A stretch of 64,000 bases of DNA from assembly GCA_020354025.1 (NCBI GenBank), contig CP070638.1:1921403-1985402 (forward strand), read 5' to 3'. Below the pieces are notes generated by a model. The model was given only the letters and a program-made list of their open reading frames with translations, was not told the DNA's origin and ran no database searches. Both the position numbers and the translations under genes were made by a program. This document shows, one piece after another, positions 1 to 8,640 of the stretch (its first letter is position 1; the number at the start of each line of letters is the position of its first letter). This DNA is from Fidelibacterota bacterium (GTDB taxonomy: Bacteria; Fidelibacterota; Marinisomatia; SCGC-AAA003-L08; TS1B11).

Positions 1-34
1 AAAATGATTTTAATACAATAAGGAGGACATAACG

Positions 35-115
35 GTGAAAAAATATTCCCCGATCAATCCTCGGATTTACATGCGGGATAGAAAAAAGCTCTACCCTCTT
101 GAAATATTTAAATAA
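35..115 (+). CDS. Small ORF of unknown function, possibly a gene remnant
   Basis: A GTG codon follows a strong Shine-Dalgarno sequence (AAGGAGG, positions 20-26) at good spacing and opens a 26-codon frame ending in TAA. The product is basic and has no signal peptide. Its first residues (KKYSPINPRI) faintly recall the start of GH42-type glycosidases. Given the broken sulfatase just downstream, this may be the preserved 5' end of a deleted gene. It could equally be a true small peptide; neither is established. Confidence 0.25.
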   Translation: MKKYSPINPRIYMRDRKKLYPLEIFK

Positions 116-156
116 GATACGATGACTTCCACGAGGTATTAATAGATGAGAAAAAA

Positions 157-500
157 ATGAAACATCACGATTTTTTATCTGCGGTTGCCGGCGGTGTGGC
201 AGCTTCTGCTTTGGGTCCTGCCGTGATTTGGGCTGAAGACCAGGGCCAGTGGAAACTGGTGTCCTATAATAATGAATCCCACCAGTTTAAGGTCGGGAAA
301 GGGGAGCGAACCGGGAACTGGGAGCATTATGATTTAGAAGCTGATCGCACGGAAATGCATAACCTGGCAGGAAAGCACCCTGAGAAAGCTGCTGAACTTT
401 AAATTTATTTGAGAGATGGAGCAAGAAAGTGGGCATCGTTCCATGGGAGACACTCGAGGCTATCAATACCAGACTGCGGGAAAAGGAACAGGTTCTTTAG
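157..500 (+). pseudogene. Arylsulfatase remnant with internal deletion and frameshift
   Basis: The first 26 codons read as a Tat-like export signal (VAGGVAASALGPAVIWAED) of the kind found on secreted sulfatases. They run directly into a sulfatase C-terminal end (GQWKLVSY, then YDLEADRTEMHNLAGKHPEK), so the roughly 400-residue catalytic core, including the formylglycine site, is missing. A stop at about position 400 breaks the frame, but the usual tail resumes in another frame (WSKKVGIVPWETLEAIN) and ends in TAG at 498-500. The gene therefore lost its middle and was then frameshifted. An intact sulfatase lies 5 kb downstream. Confidence 0.7.
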
Positions 501-501
501 A

Positions 502-1752
502 ATGAAACACTTTTATGTGCATATTATGTCTAAACGCGCGTTGCCCTTTTTATTCCTGACCTCATTATTGGGCTTAGTTGACCAGAGTCTTGCCGGAAAT
601 GGAGTTGAACCACGACTCTTTCTGCTTGATTCTAGAACACTTTTTGAGACCAAGGAAAGGGTGTATTCTGGTGATAAAGAGCTATTACCGGCCATACAGA
701 AGTTGCGGAGTGAAGCTGATCAAGCTCTAGACTCCGGCCCATTTTCTGTGATGGACAAGCCCTTTACACCTCCAAGCGGTAACAAACATGATTATATGAG
801 TCTGGCACCATATTGGTGGCCAAATCCGGATACAGAGGATGGACTTCCTTATATCCGAAAAGACGGCTTGGTAAATCCTGAAAGAAACAGGTACGACAAG
901 ATTCCACTTCGTGAATTGGAATTAAATGTGGTGACCCTGGCGCTAGCGTATTTCTATACCGAGCATGAGCCCTACGCTGCCCATGCGGTAAATCTGATAC
1001 ACTGTTGGTTTCTAGATGAAGAGACCCGTATGAATCCACATTTAGAATACGGACAAGGGATACCGGGAATAACCGAAGGTCGCGGCTCAGGTATCATCGA
1101 TACCCGATCGTTTTTCAGAATTGCAGAAGTTGTTGACTTGCTTAGTGGCTCGCGAAGCTGGACGGAAAAGAACCAGAAGCAATTACAGGAATGGTTCAGT
1201 AAATATCTTGACTGGATGCTGAATAGCGAAAAAGGCAAAAAGGAGGCTGCCTCTAATAAAAATCATGGAACCTGGTTTGATGTGATCGCATCTCATCTTG
1301 CTTTCTTTGTGGGGGAAGAAGATATCGCACAGGAAATTCTAAAGGCTGTACCGGAGTGCCGGATTGCCGTTCAAATCGAGCCCGATGGTCGCCAACCATT
1401 AGAGCTTAAAAGGACCCGCTCATTTCATTACAGCGCTATGAATATCGAGGGGCTCTTTCATTTAGCCATCATGGGTGAAAATGTTGGATTAGAATTATGG
1501 AATTTCGAGACCGAAGACGGCCGCTGTTTTAAAACAGCGTTGACTTTTTTACTTCCATACGTAACTGAGGGTAGACCCTGGCCATATCAACAGGTGAGAG
1601 GATGGGAAGCGGGAGATTCTGAAATTTTACACTTTATACTACGCCTTGCTGTAAAGAAATATGGTGAACCAGAGTATGAAGCAATGATTAAGCGGTTACC
1701 TGATATTGATGTGAACTCAAGCAGACTGAATCTACTCTATCCTTTGAGGTAG
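502..1752 (+). CDS. Secreted alginate-lyase-family polysaccharide lyase
   Basis: A protein of 416 residues with an N-terminal signal peptide (hydrophobic ALPFLFLTSLLGLV, likely cleaved after SLAG). It matches the alginate lyase domain family (Pfam Alginate_lyase; PL5/PL38-like enzymes acting on uronate polymers by beta-elimination). The family landmarks HDYMSLAPYWWPNP (about residue 85), NKNHGTWFD (about residue 255) and RTRSFHYSAMN (about residue 315) are present; the Asn-His pair and the Tyr/His region are catalytic in the family. I chose the ATG at 502, just after the sulfatase remnant; the longer frame from 409 overlaps that remnant and would bury the signal peptide. Mannuronate, glucuronan and other uronans cannot be told apart from sequence alone. 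Confidence 0.8.
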   Translation: MKHFYVHIMSKRALPFLFLTSLLGLVDQSLAGNGVEPRLFLLDSRTLFETKERVYSGDKELLPAIQKLRSEADQALDSGPFSVMDKPFTPPSGNKHDYMSLAPYWWPNPDTEDGLPYIRKDGLVNPERNRYDKIPLRELELNVVTLALAYFYTEHEPYAAHAVNLIHCWFLDEETRMNPHLEYGQGIPGITEGRGSGIIDTRSFFRIAEVVDLLSGSRSWTEKNQKQLQEWFSKYLDWMLNSEKGKKEAASNKNHGTWFDVIASHLAFFVGEEDIAQEILKAVPECRIAVQIEPDGRQPLELKRTRSFHYSAMNIEGLFHLAIMGENVGLELWNFETEDGRCFKTALTFLLPYVTEGRPWPYQQVRGWEAGDSEILHFILRLAVKKYGEPEYEAMIKRLPDIDVNSSRLNLLYPLR

Positions 1753-1894
1753 ATACGGGATGAAAAAGTGAAAGATAAGATGCAAAAAGATTAGTGTAAA
1801 ATCCCAGTTTAGCCATAATTTAATAGGCAACATCACACCAATGATCTGAAACCAGTAAGCGGCTGAAGCCGAACTTCAGCCCGGGAGGAAAAAA

Positions 1895-3325
1895 ATGGCT
1901 ATAAAGGAAGAACTGTCAAACAAAACAACGCGCAAGGAGTTCATCAGGAAATCGACCTGTGCCGCCGCCGGCATATCCCTGGGGGTAAGTGCCATCGGTT
2001 CGCCGGCCCTGGGGTCGGTGCTGGGTGCCAACGATAAAGTCCGGGTGGGTTTCATCGGCGTGGGCAACCGGGGCACTCAGCTGATGACCCGGTTCATGGC
2101 CAACGACGATGTCGAAGTTGCGGCCCTGTCGGATGTCTATGAGCCGTATATGGATAGAGACTATTCGAAAGTCAGCGAGAAGATTCTTGCCGAGGTGGGC
2201 GACAAGGTTCCCAAGATGGGCGAGAAGTTCAGTGGGAAAGTGGGCAAGTATAAGGATTTCCGCAAGCTGCTGGATCTGAAAGACATCGATGCGGTCTGTA
2301 TAGCCACGCCGGACCACTGGCACGCAATTCAGACCATTATGGCACTAGACGCGGGGAAGGATATCTACGTTGAGAAACCCCTTACTATCACTCTGTATGA
2401 GGGCCGCAGGATGATTGAGGCGGCGGCAAAAACCGATCGCATAATTCAGGTCGGTCTTAACCGCCGCGGGTCTTCCATCTATCAAAGCTTGGCGAAAATG
2501 ATCCGTGACGGCAAGATCGGGAAAGTGTCGCTGGCCCGGGCCTATCGCATCAGCAATATGTACCCTGACGGTATAGGCAAGGCCAAAGGGGTAAGGCCAC
2601 CGAGGGGATTTGATTGGGATATGTGGCTGGGACCCCGTGCTAAAATACCCTACCAGTACAACATCGCCCCCTACAAGTTCCGTTGGTGGAAGGACTATTC
2701 CACTCAGATGGGCAACTGGGGTGTACATTACATGGATGCTATCCGCTGGATGATGGGTGAGGAGGCGCCGACGGCCATTAGCGCCCATGGCGGCAAATAT
2801 GTCCTTGACGATGACCGCACCATCCCCGACACGATGGAAGTGACCTTCGAGTTCGCCTCGGGTGCTATCATTGCTTTCGGCATTTATGAGGCCAGCGGCG
2901 GGTCCATGATCGTCGATGGTGAAATCGAGTTGCGGGGCACTAAAGGTAATCTTATTTCCAGCCAGAGCGGGTACCGGTTCGAACCTAACGAGGGTGGCCA
3001 GTTCCAGGATCGCGATGGGCTGATCAAACCGGAAGAGTACGAATTTGAATCCGACCAGAGTTACGGCGATCTGGGCATTAAAGAAGACTCTACCGCCAAC
3101 CTGATCCGCAACTTCCTGGACTGCGTGAAGTCGCGGGCCAGAGATAAAGTCATGTGCGACCTGGAGACCGGTCACCGCTCCACCAGTTTCGCACACCTCG
3201 CCAATATCGCCCTCGAAGTGGGTGATCGCCTCGAGTGGGATACCAAGAATGAGCGCTTTATAAACAATGAAGCGGCGAATGAGCTGCTGCATTACGAGTA
3301 CCGCAAGCCCTGGATCCTGGGATGA
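1895..3325 (+). CDS. Tat-exported Gfo/Idh/MocA family oxidoreductase
   Basis: An NAD(P)-dependent sugar or polyol dehydrogenase of 476 residues. The N-terminus holds a Tat-like signal (TTRKEFIRKSTCAAAGISLG), then a Rossmann fold (RVGFIGVGNRG, about residue 50), the family motif EKPLT (about residue 160) with catalytic-type Lys, and the C-terminal alpha/beta domain containing the conserved GNWGVHYMD region. SD GGGAGGAAAAAA precedes the ATG. Exported members usually hold a tightly bound cofactor and recycle it, often forming 3-keto sugars. The next gene is ThuA-like and the one after an epimerase, a trio known from 3-keto-glycoside pathways. The substrate is not known. Confidence 0.92.
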   Translation: MAIKEELSNKTTRKEFIRKSTCAAAGISLGVSAIGSPALGSVLGANDKVRVGFIGVGNRGTQLMTRFMANDDVEVAALSDVYEPYMDRDYSKVSEKILAEVGDKVPKMGEKFSGKVGKYKDFRKLLDLKDIDAVCIATPDHWHAIQTIMALDAGKDIYVEKPLTITLYEGRRMIEAAAKTDRIIQVGLNRRGSSIYQSLAKMIRDGKIGKVSLARAYRISNMYPDGIGKAKGVRPPRGFDWDMWLGPRAKIPYQYNIAPYKFRWWKDYSTQMGNWGVHYMDAIRWMMGEEAPTAISAHGGKYVLDDDRTIPDTMEVTFEFASGAIIAFGIYEASGGSMIVDGEIELRGTKGNLISSQSGYRFEPNEGGQFQDRDGLIKPEEYEFESDQSYGDLGIKEDSTANLIRNFLDCVKSRARDKVMCDLETGHRSTSFAHLANIALEVGDRLEWDTKNERFINNEAANELLHYEYRKPWILG

Positions 3326-3526
3326 TCGTTCTTGCCGAATCCCGCCGATGGCGGAGGAGCACGACAATTCCCGGGATTCACACCTTCTTGGAAGGATCAG
3401 ACCGGACTATTGACCGTTGCTCAACCAAATGTTGAGGTTGTCATTGGATGCACCTGTGACGAAAGGCAAGTTTCTGATCCAGGGTGGTAGAGTTCAGACG
3501 ATACTTTTCCTTTGAAGGAGTTGATT

Positions 3527-4360
3527 ATGCTCAGCCGAGTTATAATCTCGCTTGTACGTATATCGTCCTTTGTCTTGTTGATCCCGGTATTATTCATGGG
3601 TTGCGAGTCATCTAGTGTGCTAAAAAAGGTGCTTATTATCCAGGACGAGCTGCCGCAGATCGAAGTCCTGGCTGAATTTCTGCGCGAACGAGGTGGTATG
3701 GAAGTGGTAGTGGTAGATCAGGAGGACTTGCCGTCTGATTTCTCGCCCTTCAGCGCTGTTATCGGTTTCATCCACGGGGACCTGAAGATACCTACGGAAA
3801 AAGCCATAATTGACTACACCCTTCGCGGTGGACGACACATCGTGCTGCATCATACCATTAGCAGCGGGAAGGCCGAGAACGAGTTCTACTTTGATTTTCT
3901 GGGGATCCGGTTGGATAATCCAGCAGAGTCCAGTGACCCTGTGGAGCCGGGCGGTGGGTATGGCTGGCGTCACGTGCCGGTGCTGACCCTGGTCAACCTG
4001 AATCCACAACACTATATCATCAACCATAAGGTCAACTGGGGCGAAGAAATCCCATACACGCCTTCCGATTTTCCCAGCGCTGAGGGATTGTATCCGTCCC
4101 TCACCCTGGAAAGCTCGGAGGTATACCTTAACCATAAGTATACTGATGGGCGGGAAAAGACTGTCCTCATGGGCCTGAAGTATTTCGATGACCGCAACCA
4201 GGTACTGTTCATGCAGGACCGGGCCGGTTGGATCAAAAGAGCCGGCAAGGGGGATATCATATATCTTCTACCTGGTCATGAACCATCCGACTATGAAAAC
4301 CGAAACATATCACAGATGGTCTTGAATGCCGTAAATTGGGTTCGCCAGTCTGACGAATGA
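3527..4360 (+). CDS. ThuA-like domain lipoprotein
   Basis: A 277-residue protein starting at the ATG six bases after AAGGAG; an upstream in-frame TTG lies within that SD and is less likely. The N-terminus is hydrophobic and ends in a possible lipobox (LFMGC, with Phe at -3, so not perfect). The rest resembles the ThuA family (class I glutamine-amidotransferase-like fold): an N-terminal KVLIIQDELPQ strand, the VLHHTISSGKAENEFYFDFLG segment, and a C-terminal GLKYFDDRNQVLFMQ block. ThuA proteins act with ThuB-like Gfo/Idh dehydrogenases on disaccharides and their keto derivatives, and such a dehydrogenase is the preceding gene. The exact reaction remains open. Confidence 0.7.
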   Translation: MLSRVIISLVRISSFVLLIPVLFMGCESSSVLKKVLIIQDELPQIEVLAEFLRERGGMEVVVVDQEDLPSDFSPFSAVIGFIHGDLKIPTEKAIIDYTLRGGRHIVLHHTISSGKAENEFYFDFLGIRLDNPAESSDPVEPGGGYGWRHVPVLTLVNLNPQHYIINHKVNWGEEIPYTPSDFPSAEGLYPSLTLESSEVYLNHKYTDGREKTVLMGLKYFDDRNQVLFMQDRAGWIKRAGKGDIIYLLPGHEPSDYENRNISQMVLNAVNWVRQSDE

Positions 4361-4392
4361 CCTGGATCATAATCATATAGAAAGGCTTGTCG

Positions 4393-5385
4393 ATGAGACC
4401 CAGTAAAAGTTCCCGCTCTACGGAGATGACTCGCGGTGAGTTTCTTACCATGATGGCCGCGACCGGGATAATCCTACCCACAACCAGGCTTGCCGGCATG
4501 ACCGAAAAGTCCAGGCCCGGCAAAGGCGGCAACCTGCCTTTATGCATCTTTTCCAAGCACCTGCAATTCCTGGACTATGACGCCATGGCCGAAACCGCTG
4601 CCGAGATCGGCTTTGACGGTGTGGACCTTACCGTGCGTCCCGGTGGCCACGTGTTGCCGGAGAACGTAGAGCGCGACCTGCCGCGCGCGGTGAAAGCCGT
4701 GCGTCAGGCCGGCTTGGAGGTCAATATGATGACCAGCCGCATCACCGATCCCGATGATCCCCAAACAGTATCCATCCTAAAGACCGCAGGTCGGCTGGGC
4801 ATTGGCTACTATCGCATGGGCTACTTGAAATACAAGGAAGAGCTGGGTGTGGTCCAGACTCTGGAGTCCTACAAGCCACAGTTGCGGGAACTGGCGGGGT
4901 TGAACGAGAAGTATGGCATACATGGAGCCTACCAGAACCACTCCGGTACGCGGATAGGTGGACCGGTTTGGGATGTCTGGCTGCTGATTAAGGACCTGGA
5001 CCCCCGCTGGGTGGGCTGCCAGTACGATATCCGCCACGCCGTCGTCGAGGGTGGGATAAGCTGGCCGCTGGGATTGAAGCTGCTCGGCTCACACATCAAG
5101 ATCACGGCAATCAAGGATTTCTACTGGGCCAAGGTCGACGGCGTCTGGAAAGTCCAGAACTGTCCGCTCGGTGAGGGGATGGTGGATTTCAAGACCTATT
5201 TCAAAATGGTTAATGAACTGCGAATTGAAGGCCCTGTATCGATACACTTTGAGTATCCCATGCCAGCCGAGAGTGAGGGGAAACTGAGTCTTGAGCAGCG
5301 CAGGCAGAAGACAGTGACTGTCATGAAAAGAGACCTGGAAACGCTCAGATCAATGCTTAAGGAAGCGGGATTGGTTACCGGCTGA
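4393..5385 (+). CDS. Exported sugar isomerase/epimerase, xylose-isomerase-like TIM barrel
   Basis: A 330-residue protein with an N-terminal export signal (TRGEFLTMMAATGIILPTTRL) followed by an AP-endonuclease-2 / xylose-isomerase-like TIM barrel. Visible family features are GFDGVDLTVRPGGHV (strand 2), YQNHSGTRIG (metal-site His), GCQYDIRHAVVEGG, HIKITAIKDFYW with the conserved Lys-Asp, and a final HFEYP Glu, giving a plausible divalent-metal site. The start is the ATG seven bases after AAAGG. Exported members beside Gfo/Idh genes are thought to act on keto-sugars or as epimerases. It probably forms one transcription unit with its neighbours. Confidence 0.85.
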   Translation: MRPSKSSRSTEMTRGEFLTMMAATGIILPTTRLAGMTEKSRPGKGGNLPLCIFSKHLQFLDYDAMAETAAEIGFDGVDLTVRPGGHVLPENVERDLPRAVKAVRQAGLEVNMMTSRITDPDDPQTVSILKTAGRLGIGYYRMGYLKYKEELGVVQTLESYKPQLRELAGLNEKYGIHGAYQNHSGTRIGGPVWDVWLLIKDLDPRWVGCQYDIRHAVVEGGISWPLGLKLLGSHIKITAIKDFYWAKVDGVWKVQNCPLGEGMVDFKTYFKMVNELRIEGPVSIHFEYPMPAESEGKLSLEQRRQKTVTVMKRDLETLRSMLKEAGLVTG

Positions 5386-5425
5386 ATTCAGCTGGAGGGT
5401 AGCTCAGACCTCGTAGGCTCAACCG

Positions 5426-6919
5426 TTGGATGCTGTGACGAAGAACCGCTACAATCGGCGTGATTTCATTGTGACTGCGGCTAAAGCAGGGGTCGCCTCG
5501 GCTGCTGTCATATCCGCTCCGGGGCTACTGCTGGGTAACCGGAGAGATCAGCCACCGAATGTGATATTCATAATCTGTGACCAGATGCGCGGTGATGCCC
5601 TGAGCTGCCTAGGACACTCCAATGCCCGGACGCCCAACCTAGACCGAATGGCCGCCGGTGGAACGCTGTTTACCAACTTCTTCGCTAACAGTCCGGTCTG
5701 CATTCCTTCAAGGGTGAGTATGTTCAGTGGACTGTGGCCTCACCAGCACGGTTGCCTGACCAATGAGTCAGGCGAACTCATTCAATCCCTGGGAGGCTCG
5801 CTGTTGGGATATTTTCATGACCGTGGCTACCGGGTAGGCTGGATTGGCAAGAACCACACCTATGCCAAAGAACGCCTCCAGGAGTTGGATCTAAGCAAAA
5901 TCAGGGCACGGGAGCCTTTCCGGGCTTACAGCAAATTCGTACCGCCCTATTGGCACAGCGATACTTTCTGGCCCGATGAGCAGTGCCACCCGTATCTGAA
6001 CACAACAAACGCCATCGAATTTATTGGCAGCGCCAGGGCTGGTGAACCGTTCTTCCTGCATCTGAGCTATTTTGATCCCCATCCTCCGTATATGGCTTCC
6101 TCGGAGTATACCGCCCAGTACTCCTCGAAGGACATGCAGCTCCCGCCGTATGTACCTCCCGAGAAGTTGAGCGAGCGGCTAGCCGAGCACCGCCGCGCGT
6201 TGCATTATGACCGTATCGGCGATACCGACCTGACCGAGACAATGCGTTACTACTACGCTTCTATCCAGTGGGGTGTCGATTCGCAGGTAGGGCGGATCTT
6301 GGCGGCCCTGGAGGAAAAGGAGTTGGCTGGAAATACCATTGTGCTGTTTGCCTCCGACCATGGTGACTTTATGGGCGAACATCGAATGGTACGAAAGGCT
6401 ATGTTCCTTTATGATTCCCTGCTGCATATACCCATGATCTGGTACGCTCCCGGGCGGGTGCAAGTCGGTGCACGTGTGAAGAACCTCGCCCAAGGGATTG
6501 ACCTGTTCCCGACTTTGGTTGACCTGACAGGTGGCAGGATGGATCGCAAGTTCCCTGGGCGGTCCTTGAAACCTTACCTGGAAGGGGGGGCACAGCAGGA
6601 GTACGACTTTGCCGTTATTGCCTCGGCGGCCTATAGCGATCTACCGCTGGGCTATTTCGATGATCCCGAGCTGGCCTACAATCCTGACTCCGATGTGCCG
6701 TTCCATACCCGTGTTCAGCGGTTGACCTGGAAGGCCGAGAACCGGACTGCTATGGCTCGCACGAACGGCTGGAAACTGATACTTAGCGAAACCCGCCCAC
6801 CAGAGTTGTACCACATGGCCGGGGGCTGGATCGAGCGGGAAAATGTTGCCAGCAAGCGGGAACACCGGAAAGTCCTCAAGTCGCTGGAGCAGAAAATCAG
6901 GGATGTGTGGTCGTGGTAG
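5426..6919 (+). CDS. Secreted sulfatase (formylglycine-dependent)
   Basis: A 497-residue type I sulfatase of the alkaline-phosphatase superfamily. It has a Tat signal (RRDFIVTAAKAGVASAAVIS), then metal ligands (FIICDQMRGD), the activation motif CIPSR with Cys92 as the residue to be oxidised to formylglycine, a GKNH-type active-site segment (WIGKNHTY), DPHPPY and the second metal motif FASDHGDFMGEH. The translation start is uncertain: TTG at 5426 gives the full signal, GTG at 5435 is an alternative, and neither has a strong SD. Together with the lyase it suggests a sulfated, uronate-containing polymer such as an algal polysaccharide. No formylglycine-generating enzyme is in the window. Confidence 0.94.
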   Translation: MDAVTKNRYNRRDFIVTAAKAGVASAAVISAPGLLLGNRRDQPPNVIFIICDQMRGDALSCLGHSNARTPNLDRMAAGGTLFTNFFANSPVCIPSRVSMFSGLWPHQHGCLTNESGELIQSLGGSLLGYFHDRGYRVGWIGKNHTYAKERLQELDLSKIRAREPFRAYSKFVPPYWHSDTFWPDEQCHPYLNTTNAIEFIGSARAGEPFFLHLSYFDPHPPYMASSEYTAQYSSKDMQLPPYVPPEKLSERLAEHRRALHYDRIGDTDLTETMRYYYASIQWGVDSQVGRILAALEEKELAGNTIVLFASDHGDFMGEHRMVRKAMFLYDSLLHIPMIWYAPGRVQVGARVKNLAQGIDLFPTLVDLTGGRMDRKFPGRSLKPYLEGGAQQEYDFAVIASAAYSDLPLGYFDDPELAYNPDSDVPFHTRVQRLTWKAENRTAMARTNGWKLILSETRPPELYHMAGGWIERENVASKREHRKVLKSLEQKIRDVWSW

Positions 6920-6962
6920 CCTATCCCTTAATACCCTCCAATATGAATCATCGGAGTTGCCA

Positions 6963-8372
6963 ATGAACAAGGAAGATTATTCAACGAGTATATCCCGCCG
7001 GCAGTTCATCGTGGGAACCGGCGCGCTGGTCGGCCTATCGATGATAGGCCTGACAGGATGCAGTCAAAAGTCAAAGAAGGACCAACCGATGGCAATCAAG
7101 ATAAAAGAAGTCGATTCGGATTTTGAACGGGAGCCCCTTATCCGGCCCTTTGGATTCAAGGGTGGCTACATGACCAGTATCTGGCAAACTGCCGCGCTCA
7201 TGGAGAGTGAATCGGGCGCGCGTGAGATCGGGCTATGTACCCAAAACGTACTGTGGTCGGATGCCAAGGTGTTCGCAGCCCATTCCGAGGCTGGCGGCAA
7301 CGCCGTAATGTACGCCCTGACCGAGCGGGCACTGCAGATCGCCAAGGGGATGTCCTTCCGAACCCCTATCGATCTGCTGGAGGAAATCATAGACGACGTT
7401 TATCAACACGGCAAGCAGATCACCGGTAATCCGAACCTGCGAAAAACCTTTGCACTCAACGCCCTGGTGGGCTTCGACAATGCCGCCTGGCTGCTGTACG
7501 CCAGAGAGAACGGCATTGGCAATTTCGACGACATGGTTCCGGCGGCATACCGGCCAGCCCTCTCGCACCACCACCAGCAGGTGGCCAGCATCCCCCTAAT
7601 GGCCTATGCCATACCGATCAGTGAGATCAAGGAGGCGGCCGAGCAGGGCTACTTCTTCATGAAGATCAAGATCGGTCAGCCGGGGACACAGGAGGAAATG
7701 CTGGAGAAGGATAAAGCCCGCCTGTCGGCCATCCACCAGGCCATCGGACACCTGGAAACCAGCCATACCAGTGATGGCAAGCTGCCATACTATTTCGATG
7801 CCAATGGTCGGTACGAGCAGAAGGAGACCCTGCTGCGGCTGCTGGATCACGCTCGTAAGATCGGTGCCTTTGACCAGATCGCCGTGATCGAGGAGCCTTT
7901 TCCTGAGGAACTAGAAGAAGATGTGAGCGACATTGGGGTGCGGATAGCCGCCGACGAAAGCGCCCACACCGACGAGGACGCCGCCAAGCGCATCGAGATG
8001 GGGTACCAGGCCATTGCTCTGAAAGCGATTGCCAAGACGCTGAGCATGACTATGAAGATCGCCCAGTTGGCCCACGAGCACAATGTACCCTGCTTCTGCG
8101 CCGACCTGACGGTCAATCCAATCCTGGTGGATTGGAATAAAAATGTGGCAGCCAGGCTGGCACCCTTCCCGGAACTGGGCCTGGGCTTGCTGGAAACCAA
8201 CGGCCATCAGAACTACAGTAATTGGCCTACTATGGTGAGCTACCACCCCTGCGCCGGGGCTTCATGGGCCCAGACGGTAGATGGCGTGTTCAACCTGAAC
8301 CGGGATTTCTACGACCGCAGCGGGGGGATATTCCTACCCTCCAAGCACTACCAGGAAATGTTCAAGCACTGA
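6963..8372 (+). CDS. Tat-exported enolase-superfamily (mandelate racemase/muconate lactonizing) enzyme
   Basis: A 469-residue protein starting with a Tat signal and lipobox (SRRQFIVGTG, then GLTGC, Cys33), so probably a Tat-exported lipoprotein. The enolase-superfamily barrel is complete: KIKIG (KxK base), FDANGRY (first metal Asp), VIEEPFPEE (Glu), IAADESAHT (third metal ligand) and ALKAIAKT (second base). Members abstract the alpha proton of a carboxylate, as in sugar-acid dehydration or epimerisation. Location outside the cytoplasm is unusual for this family. It sits just upstream of a TRAP importer, whose substrates are carboxylates, so its product may be what is imported. An upstream in-frame start overlapping the sulfatase gene was rejected. 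Confidence 0.88.
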   Translation: MNKEDYSTSISRRQFIVGTGALVGLSMIGLTGCSQKSKKDQPMAIKIKEVDSDFEREPLIRPFGFKGGYMTSIWQTAALMESESGAREIGLCTQNVLWSDAKVFAAHSEAGGNAVMYALTERALQIAKGMSFRTPIDLLEEIIDDVYQHGKQITGNPNLRKTFALNALVGFDNAAWLLYARENGIGNFDDMVPAAYRPALSHHHQQVASIPLMAYAIPISEIKEAAEQGYFFMKIKIGQPGTQEEMLEKDKARLSAIHQAIGHLETSHTSDGKLPYYFDANGRYEQKETLLRLLDHARKIGAFDQIAVIEEPFPEELEEDVSDIGVRIAADESAHTDEDAAKRIEMGYQAIALKAIAKTLSMTMKIAQLAHEHNVPCFCADLTVNPILVDWNKNVAARLAPFPELGLGLLETNGHQNYSNWPTMVSYHPCAGASWAQTVDGVFNLNRDFYDRSGGIFLPSKHYQEMFKH

Positions 8373-8640
8373 TCGCAAGAGGCCGGGGCCTTGGGGCTCG
8401 GGACTTGGGATCAAGAGTTTGAGGCACAGCGAGTCCCTCGTCAATGCGGGCACAATGTACATCAGACTTCGGGACATACACCTTACCCGGCCTGTAGCAA
8501 GGGCTGCTCCCAGCTGTAAGTTCGCAGTTGTAATTCTTACGGAGTGTTGTGAACCGTGGAAATCCGAGTCAAAGTAAATAAAACCGCGGTTTTAGTGAGC
8601 GATGTCTACGTCAGGTGTCTGGATATTCATAGGAGGTTAA

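Noticed and set aside
2345-3367. Long minus-strand frame opposite the Gfo/Idh gene (340 codons)
   Set aside because: It is the antisense shadow of a GC-rich, well supported plus-strand gene; its translation shows no family pattern and no SD.
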